NCBI GenBank assembly: GCA_026709985.1 | Contig: JAPORY010000054.1 | Coordinates: 62,001 to 126,000, forward strand | Length of the DNA stretch: 64,000 nt | Direction: 5' to 3' | Origin: Aestuariivita sp. | GTDB lineage: Bacteria > Pseudomonadota > Alphaproteobacteria > Rhodobacterales > Rhodobacteraceae | Shown here: positions 41,711 to 50,750 of the stretch, in pieces | Numbering within the stretch: position 1 is the first letter of the stretch | Layout: every line of letters begins with the position of its first letter | Notes under the pieces: model-generated | The model's input: the letters and a program-made list of their open reading frames with translations, nothing else | Database searches by the model: none | What the model was told of the DNA's origin: nothing | Position numbers and translations under genes: made by a program

Positions 41711-43117
41711 CTATTGTCGAGCCTCAAAACGGCCCTCTTTCCATATCCCTCTAAGGATCTGCCCCGACGGAAAGTGCATCACCCCTTTGCCATGTCGCTT
41801 GCCGTTTTTAAAGAGGCCTTCATACGAACTTCCGTCGGCGTAGGTCGCAATTCCGGTGCCGGTTATTTCGCCCTCGGACCAATCGCCGTCATAGCGAAAG
41901 CCTGAGGTCATCTCAATAAGGCCTTTGCCGCTGCGTCTGCCGCGAATAAATTCACCCGTATAGGCGGTGCCATCGGGATAGAACGAACGGCCGAGGCCAT
42001 GCTTTTCGCCGTCCTGCCACTGCCCGTCATAGCGGTAGGTATCGTCTTGTATCAATACCCCTTGACCGTGACGACTGCCATCCCGAAACTGTCCTTCGTA
42101 GACAAAACCATTGACATGGACGACACGGCCGGTTCCGTTTATCTTGCCCGCAATCCAATCACCGTCATAAACAGAGCCATCTGCGTAAGTAATTTTGCCC
42201 TTCCCGTCGGCGAGATTAGCGCGATATTCGCCTTCATAAATTGAACCATCGGGATATTCGGTTCGTCCGATGCCTTCCATGCGACCGTCGACCCAATCGC
42301 CAACATAAACAAAACCATCGACGCCGCGTAGCGTTCCCTGCCCATGGCGCCTATCAGCCCTAAACTCGCCCTCGTATATGTCGCCATTAGCGTAAGTCAT
42401 AAAGCCACGACCCGTGCGTTGACCGTCAGCGAGTTCGCCTTCATAGATATCACCGTTCGCATAGGAAAATGTCGCTTGACCAACGACCTTTCCTCCTTGC
42501 CATACCCCTCGGAGTGATGAGCCGTTACTTTCTGTCAGCGTGCCGGTGCCCTCGGGTTTGCCATCGACCACTTGGCCTTGATATGCTGATCCGTCGGTAA
42601 AGATAAAGGTTCCTTCGCCCTGCTGAACTCCGTCGCTCCAATCTCCGTCATAAGAGTACCCGTCAAGGCCGATCAGTGTTCCCTTTCCGTTCGGCTTTCC
42701 ATCCCGAAAAGTTCCTTTGTATTGCACGCCGTTGGGATAGATCATTATTCCCGAACCCTCAATCACACCTTCTTTCCAATCACCCTCATAAATGATCCCA
42801 TCGGCATAGGTAATCATTCCGGTTCCCGCTGGCTTGCCATCGACGAAATTACCTTCATAAATCGACCCATTCGGAAATCTAGCAGTGCCACTCCCTTGAA
42901 TTTGTCCCTCAATCCAGTTTCCGGTGTAGGTATAGCCGTTCGGAAACCGGTAGGTGCCGTTGCCGTGCGGCAGCCCATTTTCGAAGGTTCCCTCATAAAT
43001 GCTGCCGTCTTCATATTGCTTAATGGAAAACTGGCGATCCTGCGCGGCGGTCATGCTGCTCGCAGACAAAACGATAGAGACCAAAAAGACTCTGAAGATT
43101 GTTATCGCGATAGTCAT
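41711..43117 (-). CDS. Exported MORN-repeat protein
   Basis: Protein of 468 residues: a signal peptide (ITIFRVFLVSIVLSASSMTAAQ), then 18 full MORN-type repeats and one partial, each 23 residues long (pattern YEGxWxxGxxxGxGxxxYxNG), filling the whole mature protein. MORN arrays form elongated beta-hairpin rods and bind lipids or proteins. The phase is perfectly regular with no linker or other domain. The ATG at 43117 has AGGA just upstream and gives the signal peptide at the N-terminus; the frame is open to 43165. Function unknown. gltX follows 58 bp downstream. Confidence 0.88.
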   Translation of the reverse strand: MTIAITIFRVFLVSIVLSASSMTAAQDRQFSIKQYEDGSIYEGTFENGLPHGNGTYRFPNGYTYTGNWIEGQIQGSGTARFPNGSIYEGNFVDGKPAGTGMITYADGIIYEGDWKEGVIEGSGIMIYPNGVQYKGTFRDGKPNGKGTLIGLDGYSYDGDWSDGVQQGEGTFIFTDGSAYQGQVVDGKPEGTGTLTESNGSSLRGVWQGGKVVGQATFSYANGDIYEGELADGQRTGRGFMTYANGDIYEGEFRADRRHGQGTLRGVDGFVYVGDWVDGRMEGIGRTEYPDGSIYEGEYRANLADGKGKITYADGSVYDGDWIAGKINGTGRVVHVNGFVYEGQFRDGSRHGQGVLIQDDTYRYDGQWQDGEKHGLGRSFYPDGTAYTGEFIRGRRSGKGLIEMTSGFRYDGDWSEGEITGTGIATYADGSSYEGLFKNGKRHGKGVMHFPSGQILRGIWKEGRFEARQ

Positions 43118-43178
43118 TTTCCTAAGAACCTGACAGTTTGAAATTTCTCGTTTATATAGGCGCAAAATGCATTTCGGC

Positions 43179-43628
43179 TACTCACATCGACTACCAGAGA
43201 TGACCATAGGTGACGCGGGTTTTTGGTCGGTTTGAAGACAAGGATCTAGCTTCGTGAAGATAGCGTGATGTCGGAACGTTTTCGAATAACTGTCGCACAG
43301 CTTAACCCAACTGTTAGTGATATTACAGGAAATTATTATCAGGCGCACAGGGCTTAGCGCGAGGGACGTGCGGCAGCTGCGGAACTTGAGATTTTGAGCG
43401 AGATGTTCAATTCAGGTCATCAAACGCAGGATCTTGTAGTAAAGGCAGCCTTTCTCAAACACTGTGAGGAGGCAAAGAACCAGTTGGTGGTTGGCGGTCG
43501 AATTCGCGGAAGGTTCCACTTTGGCAATCGGTGCCCCGCACGTTGATGATGGGCAGCTTTAAAACGCCTATTTTTCTATTTACATCGCGGGTGTATTGCG
43601 CATGTTGAGCGCAAAATAATCCTAACAA
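43179..43628 (+). pseudogene. Truncated duplicate of the nadE 5' region
   Basis: This stretch matches 45269-45718 in the same orientation, base for base in spacing: both have 87 bp from the shared CTCACAT to the start ATG (43268 here, 45358 there). About four in five bases agree. The copy has an early in-frame TAG after about 30 codons and stops matching at about 43628, where sequence from a pdhB-like gene on the other strand begins. It keeps about 120 codons of the amidase domain and no synthetase domain. Not functional as a protein. Confidence 0.88.
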
Positions 43629-43712
43629 AGACGGACGGATCAATACGCATTTCCTGAGCCACCGCTTCTGCCATTGCGCGTGCGATGGTGAGTTTTCGTT
43701 AGGTACATTCAT
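43628..43712 (-). pseudogene. 5' fragment of a pyruvate/acetoin dehydrogenase E1-beta gene
   Basis: Starting 14 bp downstream of the pdhA-like stop, an ATG at 43712 begins MNVPNE, then after a one-base loss in an A-run the next frame reads KLTIARAMAEAVAQEMRIDPSVF, the start of E1-beta proteins. The match ends at about 43628, where the nadE duplicate begins. Only about 28 codons remain, so E1-beta must be encoded elsewhere or be lost. Confidence 0.75.
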
Positions 43713-43726
43713 GGTTTATCCCCCGT

Positions 43727-44714
43727 TTACGCGAACACAGCCGTTAGCGCGTCTTCGGGCGCTGGGTTGACACTTTCGCAGGCAAATTTGATCGCTGCTT
43801 CGACGCGAGCGGCGCTTTCTGTTTCAATGGCATCCAACTCAGCCTCGGTGGCCACACCGTCAGCGATAATTTTAGCACGCATTTTCGAGATTGGATCTTT
43901 TACAAAAAGGGCATCTTTTTCGCCTTCAGGCCGGTAGTCTTCAGCATCGCCCATAAAGTGGCCTGCGAGACGGTAGGTCTCAACCTCAATCAGCGACGGG
44001 CCTGTGCCGGCCCGCGCAAGGGCAATCGCTTCACCAGCGGCCTCGTAAATTGCGTATGAGTCATTATCCGCGACGTGTATGCCCGGAATTCCGTATGTGG
44101 CCGCCAGGTTGGCATTATCCGCAATTGCTGTTGAAGTCTCTTTGGAGACCGAAATGCCCCCTGCGTTGTCTTCAATCACGCAGACAAATGGCAAGTTCCA
44201 AGTCGCGGCAAGATTCATCGCCTCATGCCACCCGCCTTGGTTGACAGCCCCTTCTCCAACGAAAGCGACACCAACTCCCGGTTTTTTCTGCATATGACGA
44301 CTGAGCGCGGCGCCAATAGCGGGACCCATACCCTGTGCAATAATACCGGAGCAGGCAAAGTTTACCTCTGGGTCAAAAAGATACATATGTCCGCCGCGAC
44401 CACCCGATAGGCCTGTTTTTTTGCCGAAGATTTCCGCCGTCATTTTGTTTAAGTCGACACCCTTGGCGATGGCTTGGTGATGCGGGCGGTGTGTCGTCGT
44501 TACAACGTCATCAGCGTTTAGATGCGCACAGACACCCACGGCGACGGGTTCTTGTCCGTCGCTAAGATGCATTTCGCCGGGGATCGGGCCATCTGCCATG
44601 CTAAAAGATGAGCGTTTTACCCTCATGGTAAATGCTAACAATGGTCAATTCGAACTTTCGGCTCGTGACCATATTACGATACATCCAGTGCTGCTCATCA
44701 CATGTTGGAACCAT
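43727..44714 (-). pseudogene. Thiamine-diphosphate dehydrogenase E1-alpha (PdhA/AcoA type) with a frameshift
   Basis: E1-alpha of a 2-oxoacid or acetoin dehydrogenase complex. From ATG 44714 the frame reads MVPTCDEQHWMYRNMVTSRKFELTIVSIYHEGKTLIF and then a stop. One base fewer in the A-run at 44603-44606 joins it to SMADGPIPGEMHLSDGQEPVAVGV and the rest of the protein, a product of about 328 residues, the usual size. The thiamine-diphosphate site GEGAVNQGGWHEAMNLA is intact. GGGAGG precedes the ATG by 6 bases. The homopolymer indel may be a real mutation or a sequencing error. The 3' partner gene pdhB is reduced to a stub, which favours real decay. Confidence 0.85.
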
Positions 44715-44742
44715 ATGCTTTCCTCCCTTGATATTGAGCCTT

Positions 44743-44758
44743 TGCAATTTCGACTCCA
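44743..44758 (-). promoter_or_regulatory. Sigma-54 (-24/-12) promoter for the E1-alpha gene
   Basis: Read on the minus strand, TGGAGTCGAAATTGCA has the obligatory GG-N10-GC spacing and the TTGCA -12 box. It predicts a transcript start near 44732, leaving an 18-base leader that includes the GGGAGG ribosome site. Acetoin dehydrogenase (aco) operons are classic sigma-54 genes under AcoR, so both site and gene agree. Confidence 0.65.
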
Positions 44759-44825
44759 AGTCTATTGGGAAATGGTTTGGGATATAGCAATGATCATTTT
44801 GCAATGCCTCCGCCGTCGCTGAGAA

Positions 44826-44844
44826 GTGTCTTATATTGAGACAC
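44826..44844. promoter_or_regulatory. Palindromic upstream activator site
   Basis: GTGTCT-N7-AGACAC, with a further GAGACA half site just beyond, lies about 95-110 bp upstream of the predicted sigma-54 transcript start. That is the usual distance for an enhancer-binding protein such as AcoR. No regulator gene is present nearby. Confidence 0.55.
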
Positions 44845-45268
44845 TATGAGACAGTTTGTATTGAATAGCGTGCGCTGGTCGTCTGCGTGATTGATCAGGT
44901 CGGACGCCGCTGGTTGCGCAGCGACCCTGTATATCTTCTTTGGCTTGATCTTAGAGGATTGAGTGGGTGCTTTGCCTTTGTTTACCCGCCGCGAAAGTTC
45001 GCGGGGAGTACTCAGGGCCTGTGTGGGCGCGGTACGGGGCGGGTCAGAGAGCGTGGGCTGAGGTTAAAACGAATTCAAATCTACCTGCACCGCCAGTAAG
45101 GAGAACCTAGCTGAACTGTACATCGAACTGACTGCGGTAGGGTGGGCGGGCCAGTCGGACGAGCGGTTTCCTGCAAACCATCTTCCGCCGAAAATACCTG
45201 ATTTTCAAGCTGAGTGAATACCTGACAACCCAAATTTCTTAATATATAACGAAGAAATGCTCGTCGAC
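44845..45268. other. Non-coding stretch between the E1-alpha regulatory region and nadE
   Basis: About 420 bp. A 70-codon rightward frame at 44887 is Arg/Gly-rich and unlike known proteins, so it is not called. The region was checked for SRP RNA and other common small RNA landmarks, which were not seen. Confidence 0.45.
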
Positions 45269-45718
45269 CTCTCACATTGATTGCTGGAGATAACCATAAC
45301 AGATGTTGGTTTTTGGTCGGTATGAAGACAATGATCTAACTTCGTGAGGATGGAGTGATGCCTGAACGTTTCCGTATAGCTGTTGCCCAGCTTAACCCAA
45401 CTGTCGGCGATATTTCAGGAAATTGTCATAAGGCGCACAGAGCTTGGTGCGAGGGGCGGGAGGCAACTGCGCAACTTGTGATTTTGAGCGAGATGTTCGT
45501 TTCGGGTTATCAAACGCAGGATCTTGTCGTGAAGGGCGCCTTTCTCAAACATTGTGCGGATGCAATAAACCAGTTGGCGGTCGATTGTGCGGACGGCCCC
45601 GCTCTAGCAATCGGTGCCCCGCACGTTGATGACGGCCAGCTTTATAACGCTTATTTCTTTTTGCATCGTGGGCGTATTGCGCATGTCGAGCGCAAGACAA
45701 TCCTACCAAATTATAGCG
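45269..45718 (+). repeat. Parent copy of the nadE 5' duplication
   Basis: This segment includes the nadE leader and the first ~120 codons, and is repeated in degraded form at 43179-43628. Distance between the copies is 2.09 kb. It is the intact one since it runs on into full nadE. Confidence 0.88.
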
Positions 45719-47028
45719 TATTTGACGAACAACGTGTGTTTTGCTCAAACGCCGACCGAAGAATTTTTGAGTTGGGGGGCGTTCGGATTGGCACCTTGAT
45801 TTGCGAGGATGCTTGGCACGAGGGGCCAGCGCGGAACTTGGGCCAGCAAAGAGCAGATATAATCCTCGTGCCGAACGGTTCTCCCTATCATCGTGGTAAG
45901 TTCGAAGAGCGACAACAAGTCATGGCACAACGGGTCCAAGAGGCCGAGTGTCCGCTGATCTATGTGAACTTAGTCGGCGGACAAGATGATCAGGTTTTTG
46001 ACGGCGCGTCCTTTGCGTTGAGTGCTGGAGCAGAGTTGCTTTGGCGGCTACCGTTACTTGCAGAGCAGATTGACCACTTTGAACTCGTCAAGCCATCAGA
46101 TCGGTGGCAAATATGTGGTGGAAAGCAATCTCGTCTTGGCGATCATTGGGAGCGGGACTATCATGTTTTGGTGACAGCACTACGCGATTATCTGACGAAG
46201 TCCGGATTTGAGCAGGTACTGATCGGTTTATCTGGAGGCGTTGATTCTGCCTTGGTCACGACAATTGCCGTCGACGCACTCGGAGCCGAGAATGTTCATT
46301 GTGTCATGATGCCGTCAGAGTTTACCTCATCACAAAGCCTAAACGATGCAAAGGCGATCGTTGAAACCCTCGGCTGCGCCTATGATTGTATTCCCATAGA
46401 TGCCAGTCGTTCCACCGTTACGGCAACCCTCAAACCCTTTCTGCAATCGACAGAGTCGACGCTAACGGACGAGAATATTCAATCTCGGTTGCGCGGTCTG
46501 TTGCTGATGGCGTTATCAAACAACCTTGGAAAGATGTTATTGACGACCGGCAACAAATCTGAGGTCGCCGTTGGCTACGCCACAATATACGGCGACATGG
46601 TAGGTGGCTATAATCCAATAAAGGACCTTTATAAAACATCGGTCTTTGCCATGTGCGAATGGCGCAATGGCAGCCATCATTCTTGGATGAAGGGGCCAAA
46701 AGGGATTGTTGTCCCGAACAGCGTCATTGCGAAACCTCCAACTGCTGAATTACGCGCGAATCAAGCCGATAGCGACACTCTTCCGGATTATGAATGCCTT
46801 GATAAAATCCTCGAAATTTTGATTGATCGGGATGGTTCGGTAGACGAATGCGTGGCTTGCGGTTTTGAGCTTGATATGGTCAGAGCAATTGAACATCGCA
46901 TTTACGCGAGTGAGTATAAGCGGTTTCAGTCGGCACCGGGGCCAAAAGTATCGCAACGGGCCTTTTGGCTTGATCGGCGCTATCCTATTGTTAATCGCTG
47001 GCGGGAGCAAAACCAAACACAACCTTGA
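45358..47028 (+). CDS. nadE: Glutamine-dependent NAD+ synthetase
   Basis: Last step of NAD synthesis, amidating deamido-NAD with ammonia released from glutamine. The protein is 556 residues, bifunctional. The N-terminal nitrilase-fold amidase has the Glu-Lys-Cys triad at Glu45 (LSEMFVSGY), Lys113 (ERKTILPNY) and Cys149 (ICEDAW). The C-terminal synthetase has the PP-loop SGGVDS (292-297) and TTGNKSE further on. I use ATG 45358 rather than GTG 45355; GAGGA lies 7 bases before it. Its 5' end has a decayed second copy at 43179. Confidence 0.96.
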   Translation: MPERFRIAVAQLNPTVGDISGNCHKAHRAWCEGREATAQLVILSEMFVSGYQTQDLVVKGAFLKHCADAINQLAVDCADGPALAIGAPHVDDGQLYNAYFFLHRGRIAHVERKTILPNYSVFDEQRVFCSNADRRIFELGGVRIGTLICEDAWHEGPARNLGQQRADIILVPNGSPYHRGKFEERQQVMAQRVQEAECPLIYVNLVGGQDDQVFDGASFALSAGAELLWRLPLLAEQIDHFELVKPSDRWQICGGKQSRLGDHWERDYHVLVTALRDYLTKSGFEQVLIGLSGGVDSALVTTIAVDALGAENVHCVMMPSEFTSSQSLNDAKAIVETLGCAYDCIPIDASRSTVTATLKPFLQSTESTLTDENIQSRLRGLLLMALSNNLGKMLLTTGNKSEVAVGYATIYGDMVGGYNPIKDLYKTSVFAMCEWRNGSHHSWMKGPKGIVVPNSVIAKPPTAELRANQADSDTLPDYECLDKILEILIDRDGSVDECVACGFELDMVRAIEHRIYASEYKRFQSAPGPKVSQRAFWLDRRYPIVNRWREQNQTQP

Positions 47029-47199
47029 CCGAACCCTTTTTCAGGTTAATTGTGAGCAAAAGCAGTCTCTGCGTGCGGTAAGAGCAATTGCGGTGGGACG
47101 ACGGGTAACTATGGTAGTTTGTTCGAGCAATTGACGCATGGCTGCAATCAGATGTGATTTTGTGCAAAGATCTTTTGCGACCCTCGTAGAATCCCGCGC

Positions 47200-47928
47200 C
47201 TATAGGTCGTACTCGCCTCCCGCTTCTTTCATCAAATTTGCAGTGCTCGGGATTGTAACTCGTCGATTGCCAGTGATTTCGATAATTCCGTCGTGACGTA
47301 ATTTCGAGATTTGTCTGCTGACCGTTTCGAAGGTAAGACCGAGATAGTCGGCCATTGCGGCTCGCGTTAGTGGCAACGTAAAGTTCACTTCTTTGTCGAG
47401 AATAGCTTCGTCCCCCACTATTTCTCGGCGGGTAAAGACGACCAGTAGGCTTGCGAGTTTTTCTCTAGCCGTTTTGCGACCAAGGACCAACATCCACTCG
47501 CGTGCCGCATCAAGTTCGTCGAAAGTTATCTCAAGAAGGCGCTGGGAGATATGCGGAAAACTCTCTAAGAGTTCTGCAAACCTCTGACGATGAAAACAAC
47601 ACATATATAAGTTGGTGGTCGCGACCACGTTGTAGGTGACCTGTTGACGGTCGGGCCGGCCGACAAAATCTGATGGAAGCAATAGTCCCACCATTTGAGT
47701 GCGACCGTCTTCCATTATTTGGGTCAGCGCCGCGGTGCCCGACACAACCGACGCCACGAATTCTAAACTTTCGCCCGCCCAGATCACCGTCTGCCCAACG
47801 TCGTAATTGCGATAAAATTTGATCGAATCGAGTATCTCCAGTTCAGCGGGCTCACACCGTGAACAAATCGCCCGAAACCTGATCGGACAATCAAGGCAGT
47901 CTCGAGAAATTGCCAGATCCTGCTTCAT
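47200..47928 (-). CDS. fnrL: FNR-type oxygen-sensing regulator FnrL
   Basis: Crp/Fnr-family activator of 242 residues. Four N-terminal cysteines (Cys11, Cys14, Cys22, Cys25 in CLDCPIRFRAICSRC) are placed to hold a [4Fe-4S] cluster, as in FnrL/FNR; the cluster is lost in oxygen and dimerisation fails. The cNMP-like barrel follows (VGQTVIWAGESLEFVASVVSG). The HTH is LTRAAMADYLGLTFETVSRQISKLRHDGII, with ETVSR in the recognition helix, the FNR type. Expected targets are TTGAT-N4-ATCAA sites upstream of anaerobic genes; I found no such site in its own leader. Confidence 0.92.
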   Translation of the reverse strand: MKQDLAISRDCLDCPIRFRAICSRCEPAELEILDSIKFYRNYDVGQTVIWAGESLEFVASVVSGTAALTQIMEDGRTQMVGLLLPSDFVGRPDRQQVTYNVVATTNLYMCCFHRQRFAELLESFPHISQRLLEITFDELDAAREWMLVLGRKTAREKLASLLVVFTRREIVGDEAILDKEVNFTLPLTRAAMADYLGLTFETVSRQISKLRHDGIIEITGNRRVTIPSTANLMKEAGGEYDL

Positions 47929-48067
47929 TCGCGTTTCATGCTTTGATTATCGCCGTAATCAGTTGCCTATCTTGATCACATAGTTAAATGAATTGTCGTA
48001 TCTTGGCAAATGGACTGGCCGACTGATTAAGAAAAAACAATAAATGTCTGGATAGGCCGCGAATCCT

Positions 48068-49648
48068 TTAAGTCGCTGCGGCAAGAAGTGTCTGAGTATA
48101 TTCATGTTTTGGGTTCGAAAAGATCGTCTCAGCGGCGTCGGACTCGACTATATCGCCATCCCGCATAACGATTATTTTGTGACTCATGGAACGAACGACC
48201 TTCAAGTCATGGCTGATAAACAAATATCCCAAGCGGTGTTTTTCTTGCAATTGTCGTAATAGATCGACAATTTGAACTTGTACGGTCATATCAAGAGCCG
48301 AGGTTGGTTCGTCAAGAACAACGAGCTTTGGTCGTAAAACCATCGCCCGAGCGATGGCAATTCGTTGCCGCTGGCCTCCCGAGAATTCATGCGGATAGCG
48401 ATCCATGGTCGTCGGATCTAATCCAGTCTCCTGCATAACCTCGGCTACCAATTCTCGCCAATCACGGGCAGGGTCAACACGGTGGATACTCAAACCTTCA
48501 GAAATAATCTGAAAGCAGGTCATTCGCGGACTCAAGGAACCGAACGGATCTTGGAAAACAATCTGCATATCTTTTCGGAGACGGCGTAGTTCACGGGTGG
48601 ACCAGCGACGCAAGTCCTGACCGTGGAAATAAATTTCGCCTTCAGAGGCAATCAGTCGCATCAAAGCGAGCGCAAGGGTGGTTTTTCCGGAGCCGCTCTC
48701 ACCAACAATTCCGACTGTCTCGCCAACGTGCAAAGAAATAGATGTTTCATTCACCGCCTTCACGTAACCGACCGTTCGTTTGAGTAGGCCTCGCTGAATC
48801 GGAAACCAAACTTTTAGGTTTTTGCAGTGCATGAGCTCAGGGTTGTTGGCTGGGAGGGTTTGCGGCTTACCTCGGGCTTCTGCGGTCAACAGACGCCGAG
48901 AGTAGGGATGCTGTGGACTTGAAAATAAATTTGTTGCCGTCTCAGTCTCAACAATTTTGCCGTCCTTCATGACACAAACGCGATCAGCGATTCTGCGCAC
49001 AATGCCGAGATCATGAGTGATGAATAATAGCCCCATATTTTCCGCCACTTTCAATTCAAGCAGCAGATCAAGGATTTGCGCTTGAATCGTGACATCAAGC
49101 GCGGTTGTTGGTTCATCGGCGATTAGAAGGTTGGGTTGATTGGCAAGGGCCATCGCGATCATCACGCGCTGTCTCTGTCCGCCCGAAAGTTGGTGCGGGT
49201 AGGCCCCGAGTCGTTCCTCAGCTTGCGGAATGCCGACACGATTCAGGAGATCAATGATGCGGTCTCGCGCAGCGGTTTGGACGAGGCCTTGGTGAAGGGC
49301 AAGCGATTCACGCAGTTGCTTTTCGATAGTGTGGAGGGGATTTAGCGATGTCATCGGCTCTTGAAAAATAAAGCTGATATCATTGCCACGAATTCGTCGT
49401 AGGCGCCTTTCGTCGGCACCAATCATTTGCTGACCTTGATAGGTAATTTCGCCCGAGATTTGAGCGTTATCGCCGAGCAATGAGACGATTGAAAGAGCAG
49501 TAACAGACTTGCCGGAGCCTGATTCGCCAACCAAAGCGACGGTTTCCCCTTTTGCGACCGAAAAACTGACGCCATTGACCGCTGGGGTTACCTGACCATC
49601 TTGAATGAAAGAGACGCTCAGATCGTGTATTTCTAAGACCGAAGTCAC
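48068..49648 (-). CDS. yejF: Peptide ABC transporter, fused double ATPase (YejF)
   Basis: ABC ATPase of 526 residues with two fused nucleotide-binding domains: Walker A GESGSGKSV and GESGSGKTT, signatures LSGGQRQRVMIAMAL and FSGGQRQRIAIARAM, Walker B LLIADEPTTALD and LVVLDEPTSALD. It starts 4 bp inside the yejE end (ATGA overlap). It energises uptake by YejB and YejE. In E. coli YejABEF imports peptides, including microcin C. Confidence 0.95.
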   Translation of the reverse strand: MTSVLEIHDLSVSFIQDGQVTPAVNGVSFSVAKGETVALVGESGSGKSVTALSIVSLLGDNAQISGEITYQGQQMIGADERRLRRIRGNDISFIFQEPMTSLNPLHTIEKQLRESLALHQGLVQTAARDRIIDLLNRVGIPQAEERLGAYPHQLSGGQRQRVMIAMALANQPNLLIADEPTTALDVTIQAQILDLLLELKVAENMGLLFITHDLGIVRRIADRVCVMKDGKIVETETATNLFSSPQHPYSRRLLTAEARGKPQTLPANNPELMHCKNLKVWFPIQRGLLKRTVGYVKAVNETSISLHVGETVGIVGESGSGKTTLALALMRLIASEGEIYFHGQDLRRWSTRELRRLRKDMQIVFQDPFGSLSPRMTCFQIISEGLSIHRVDPARDWRELVAEVMQETGLDPTTMDRYPHEFSGGQRQRIAIARAMVLRPKLVVLDEPTSALDMTVQVQIVDLLRQLQEKHRLGYLFISHDLKVVRSMSHKIIVMRDGDIVESDAAETIFSNPKHEYTQTLLAAAT

Positions 49649-50748
49649 GCAAAAGTCTTTCTGGGATCAAAGGCGTCTCGGACGCCCTCGAAAACAAAGA
49701 CAAGCAGCGACAACATGATGGCGAAAGTAAAAAATGCCGTAAAGGCAAGCCACGGTGCCTGTAGGTTTTCCTTGGCTTGCAGTGTCAGTTCACCGAGGGA
49801 TGGTGCGGATGAGGGCAAGCCAAAGCCTAGGTAGTCGAGGGAAGCAAGAGTGCCGATTGTCCCGGTTATGATGAACGGCAACAAGGTTAGGGTCGCGACC
49901 ATTGCATTGGGAAGCATGTGACGAAACATTATGGTCATATTGCCGACGCCGAGCGCTTTGGCTGCTCGGACATACTCGAGATTGCGGGCTCGAAGGAACT
50001 CGGCTCGCACGACTCCGACGAGAGCTGTCCAGCTGAAAATCACGAGCAAAAAGACTAGTAGCCAGAAGCTTCGACCGAGAATAGCAAACATGATGATGAT
50101 CACGTATAAGAAAGGCGTAGCTGTCCAGATTTCAATGAACCGTTGAAAAAATAGATCAAGCCAACCGCCGAAATAACCTTGAATAGCGCCCGCAACGATA
50201 CCGATGAGTGATGCGGCACCGGTCACAATCAGGGTGAAGGCGACGGACAATCGAAAGCCATGGATAACGCGTGCTAACACATCTCTTTTTGTATCATCAG
50301 TGCCGAGCCAATTTTCGGAATTTGGTGGCAGAGGCGCCGCGCCGGGGCGATCAACCGGCGTATCGAATGAGTAGGGGATGAGCGGCCACAATGCCCAACC
50401 GCGGTTAATGGGGTCGCCGTTAACGATTCCGTCACGAGAGTCAGCGATAAGTTGTTCGGGATCATCCAGACAACCCTCAAGCCCGCCAGTGGCGATGAGG
50501 CATTTAACTTCAGGATCGCGATATACGGCTTCGGTTTCAAATTCACCGCCGAATTCGGTTTCTGGATAGTCATTCCAGATTGGCGTGTAGAAGCTGTCTT
50601 TATAGCGGATAAGAATCGGCTTATCGTAGGCGAGGAACTCGGCAAAGAGCGAAAGGCCGAATAGAATGCCGAAGATCCATAAACTCCAGTGTGCGCGCCG
50701 ATTATTGCGAAAATTACGCCATCGCCGTTGATTCAAAGTCGAGAGCAT
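49645..50748 (-). CDS. yejE: Peptide ABC transporter permease YejE
   Basis: Inner-membrane permease of 367 residues in the OppC/YejE class. The N-terminal part has one membrane segment then a periplasmic insertion (residues about 50-130) typical of YejE, ahead of the BPD_transp_1 core with its EAA loop (EFLRARNLEYVRAAKALGVGNMTIMFRHMLPNA). It starts 2 bp after the yejB stop and overlaps yejF by 4 bp. Confidence 0.95.
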   Translation of the reverse strand: MLSTLNQRRWRNFRNNRRAHWSLWIFGILFGLSLFAEFLAYDKPILIRYKDSFYTPIWNDYPETEFGGEFETEAVYRDPEVKCLIATGGLEGCLDDPEQLIADSRDGIVNGDPINRGWALWPLIPYSFDTPVDRPGAAPLPPNSENWLGTDDTKRDVLARVIHGFRLSVAFTLIVTGAASLIGIVAGAIQGYFGGWLDLFFQRFIEIWTATPFLYVIIIMFAILGRSFWLLVFLLVIFSWTALVGVVRAEFLRARNLEYVRAAKALGVGNMTIMFRHMLPNAMVATLTLLPFIITGTIGTLASLDYLGFGLPSSAPSLGELTLQAKENLQAPWLAFTAFFTFAIMLSLLVFVFEGVRDAFDPRKTFA

Positions 50749-50750
50749 TT

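Noticed and set aside
44887..45099. 70-codon rightward frame between the E1-alpha gene and nadE
   Set aside because: Arg/Gly-rich with no domain or ribosome site; probably a by-product of locally high G+C.
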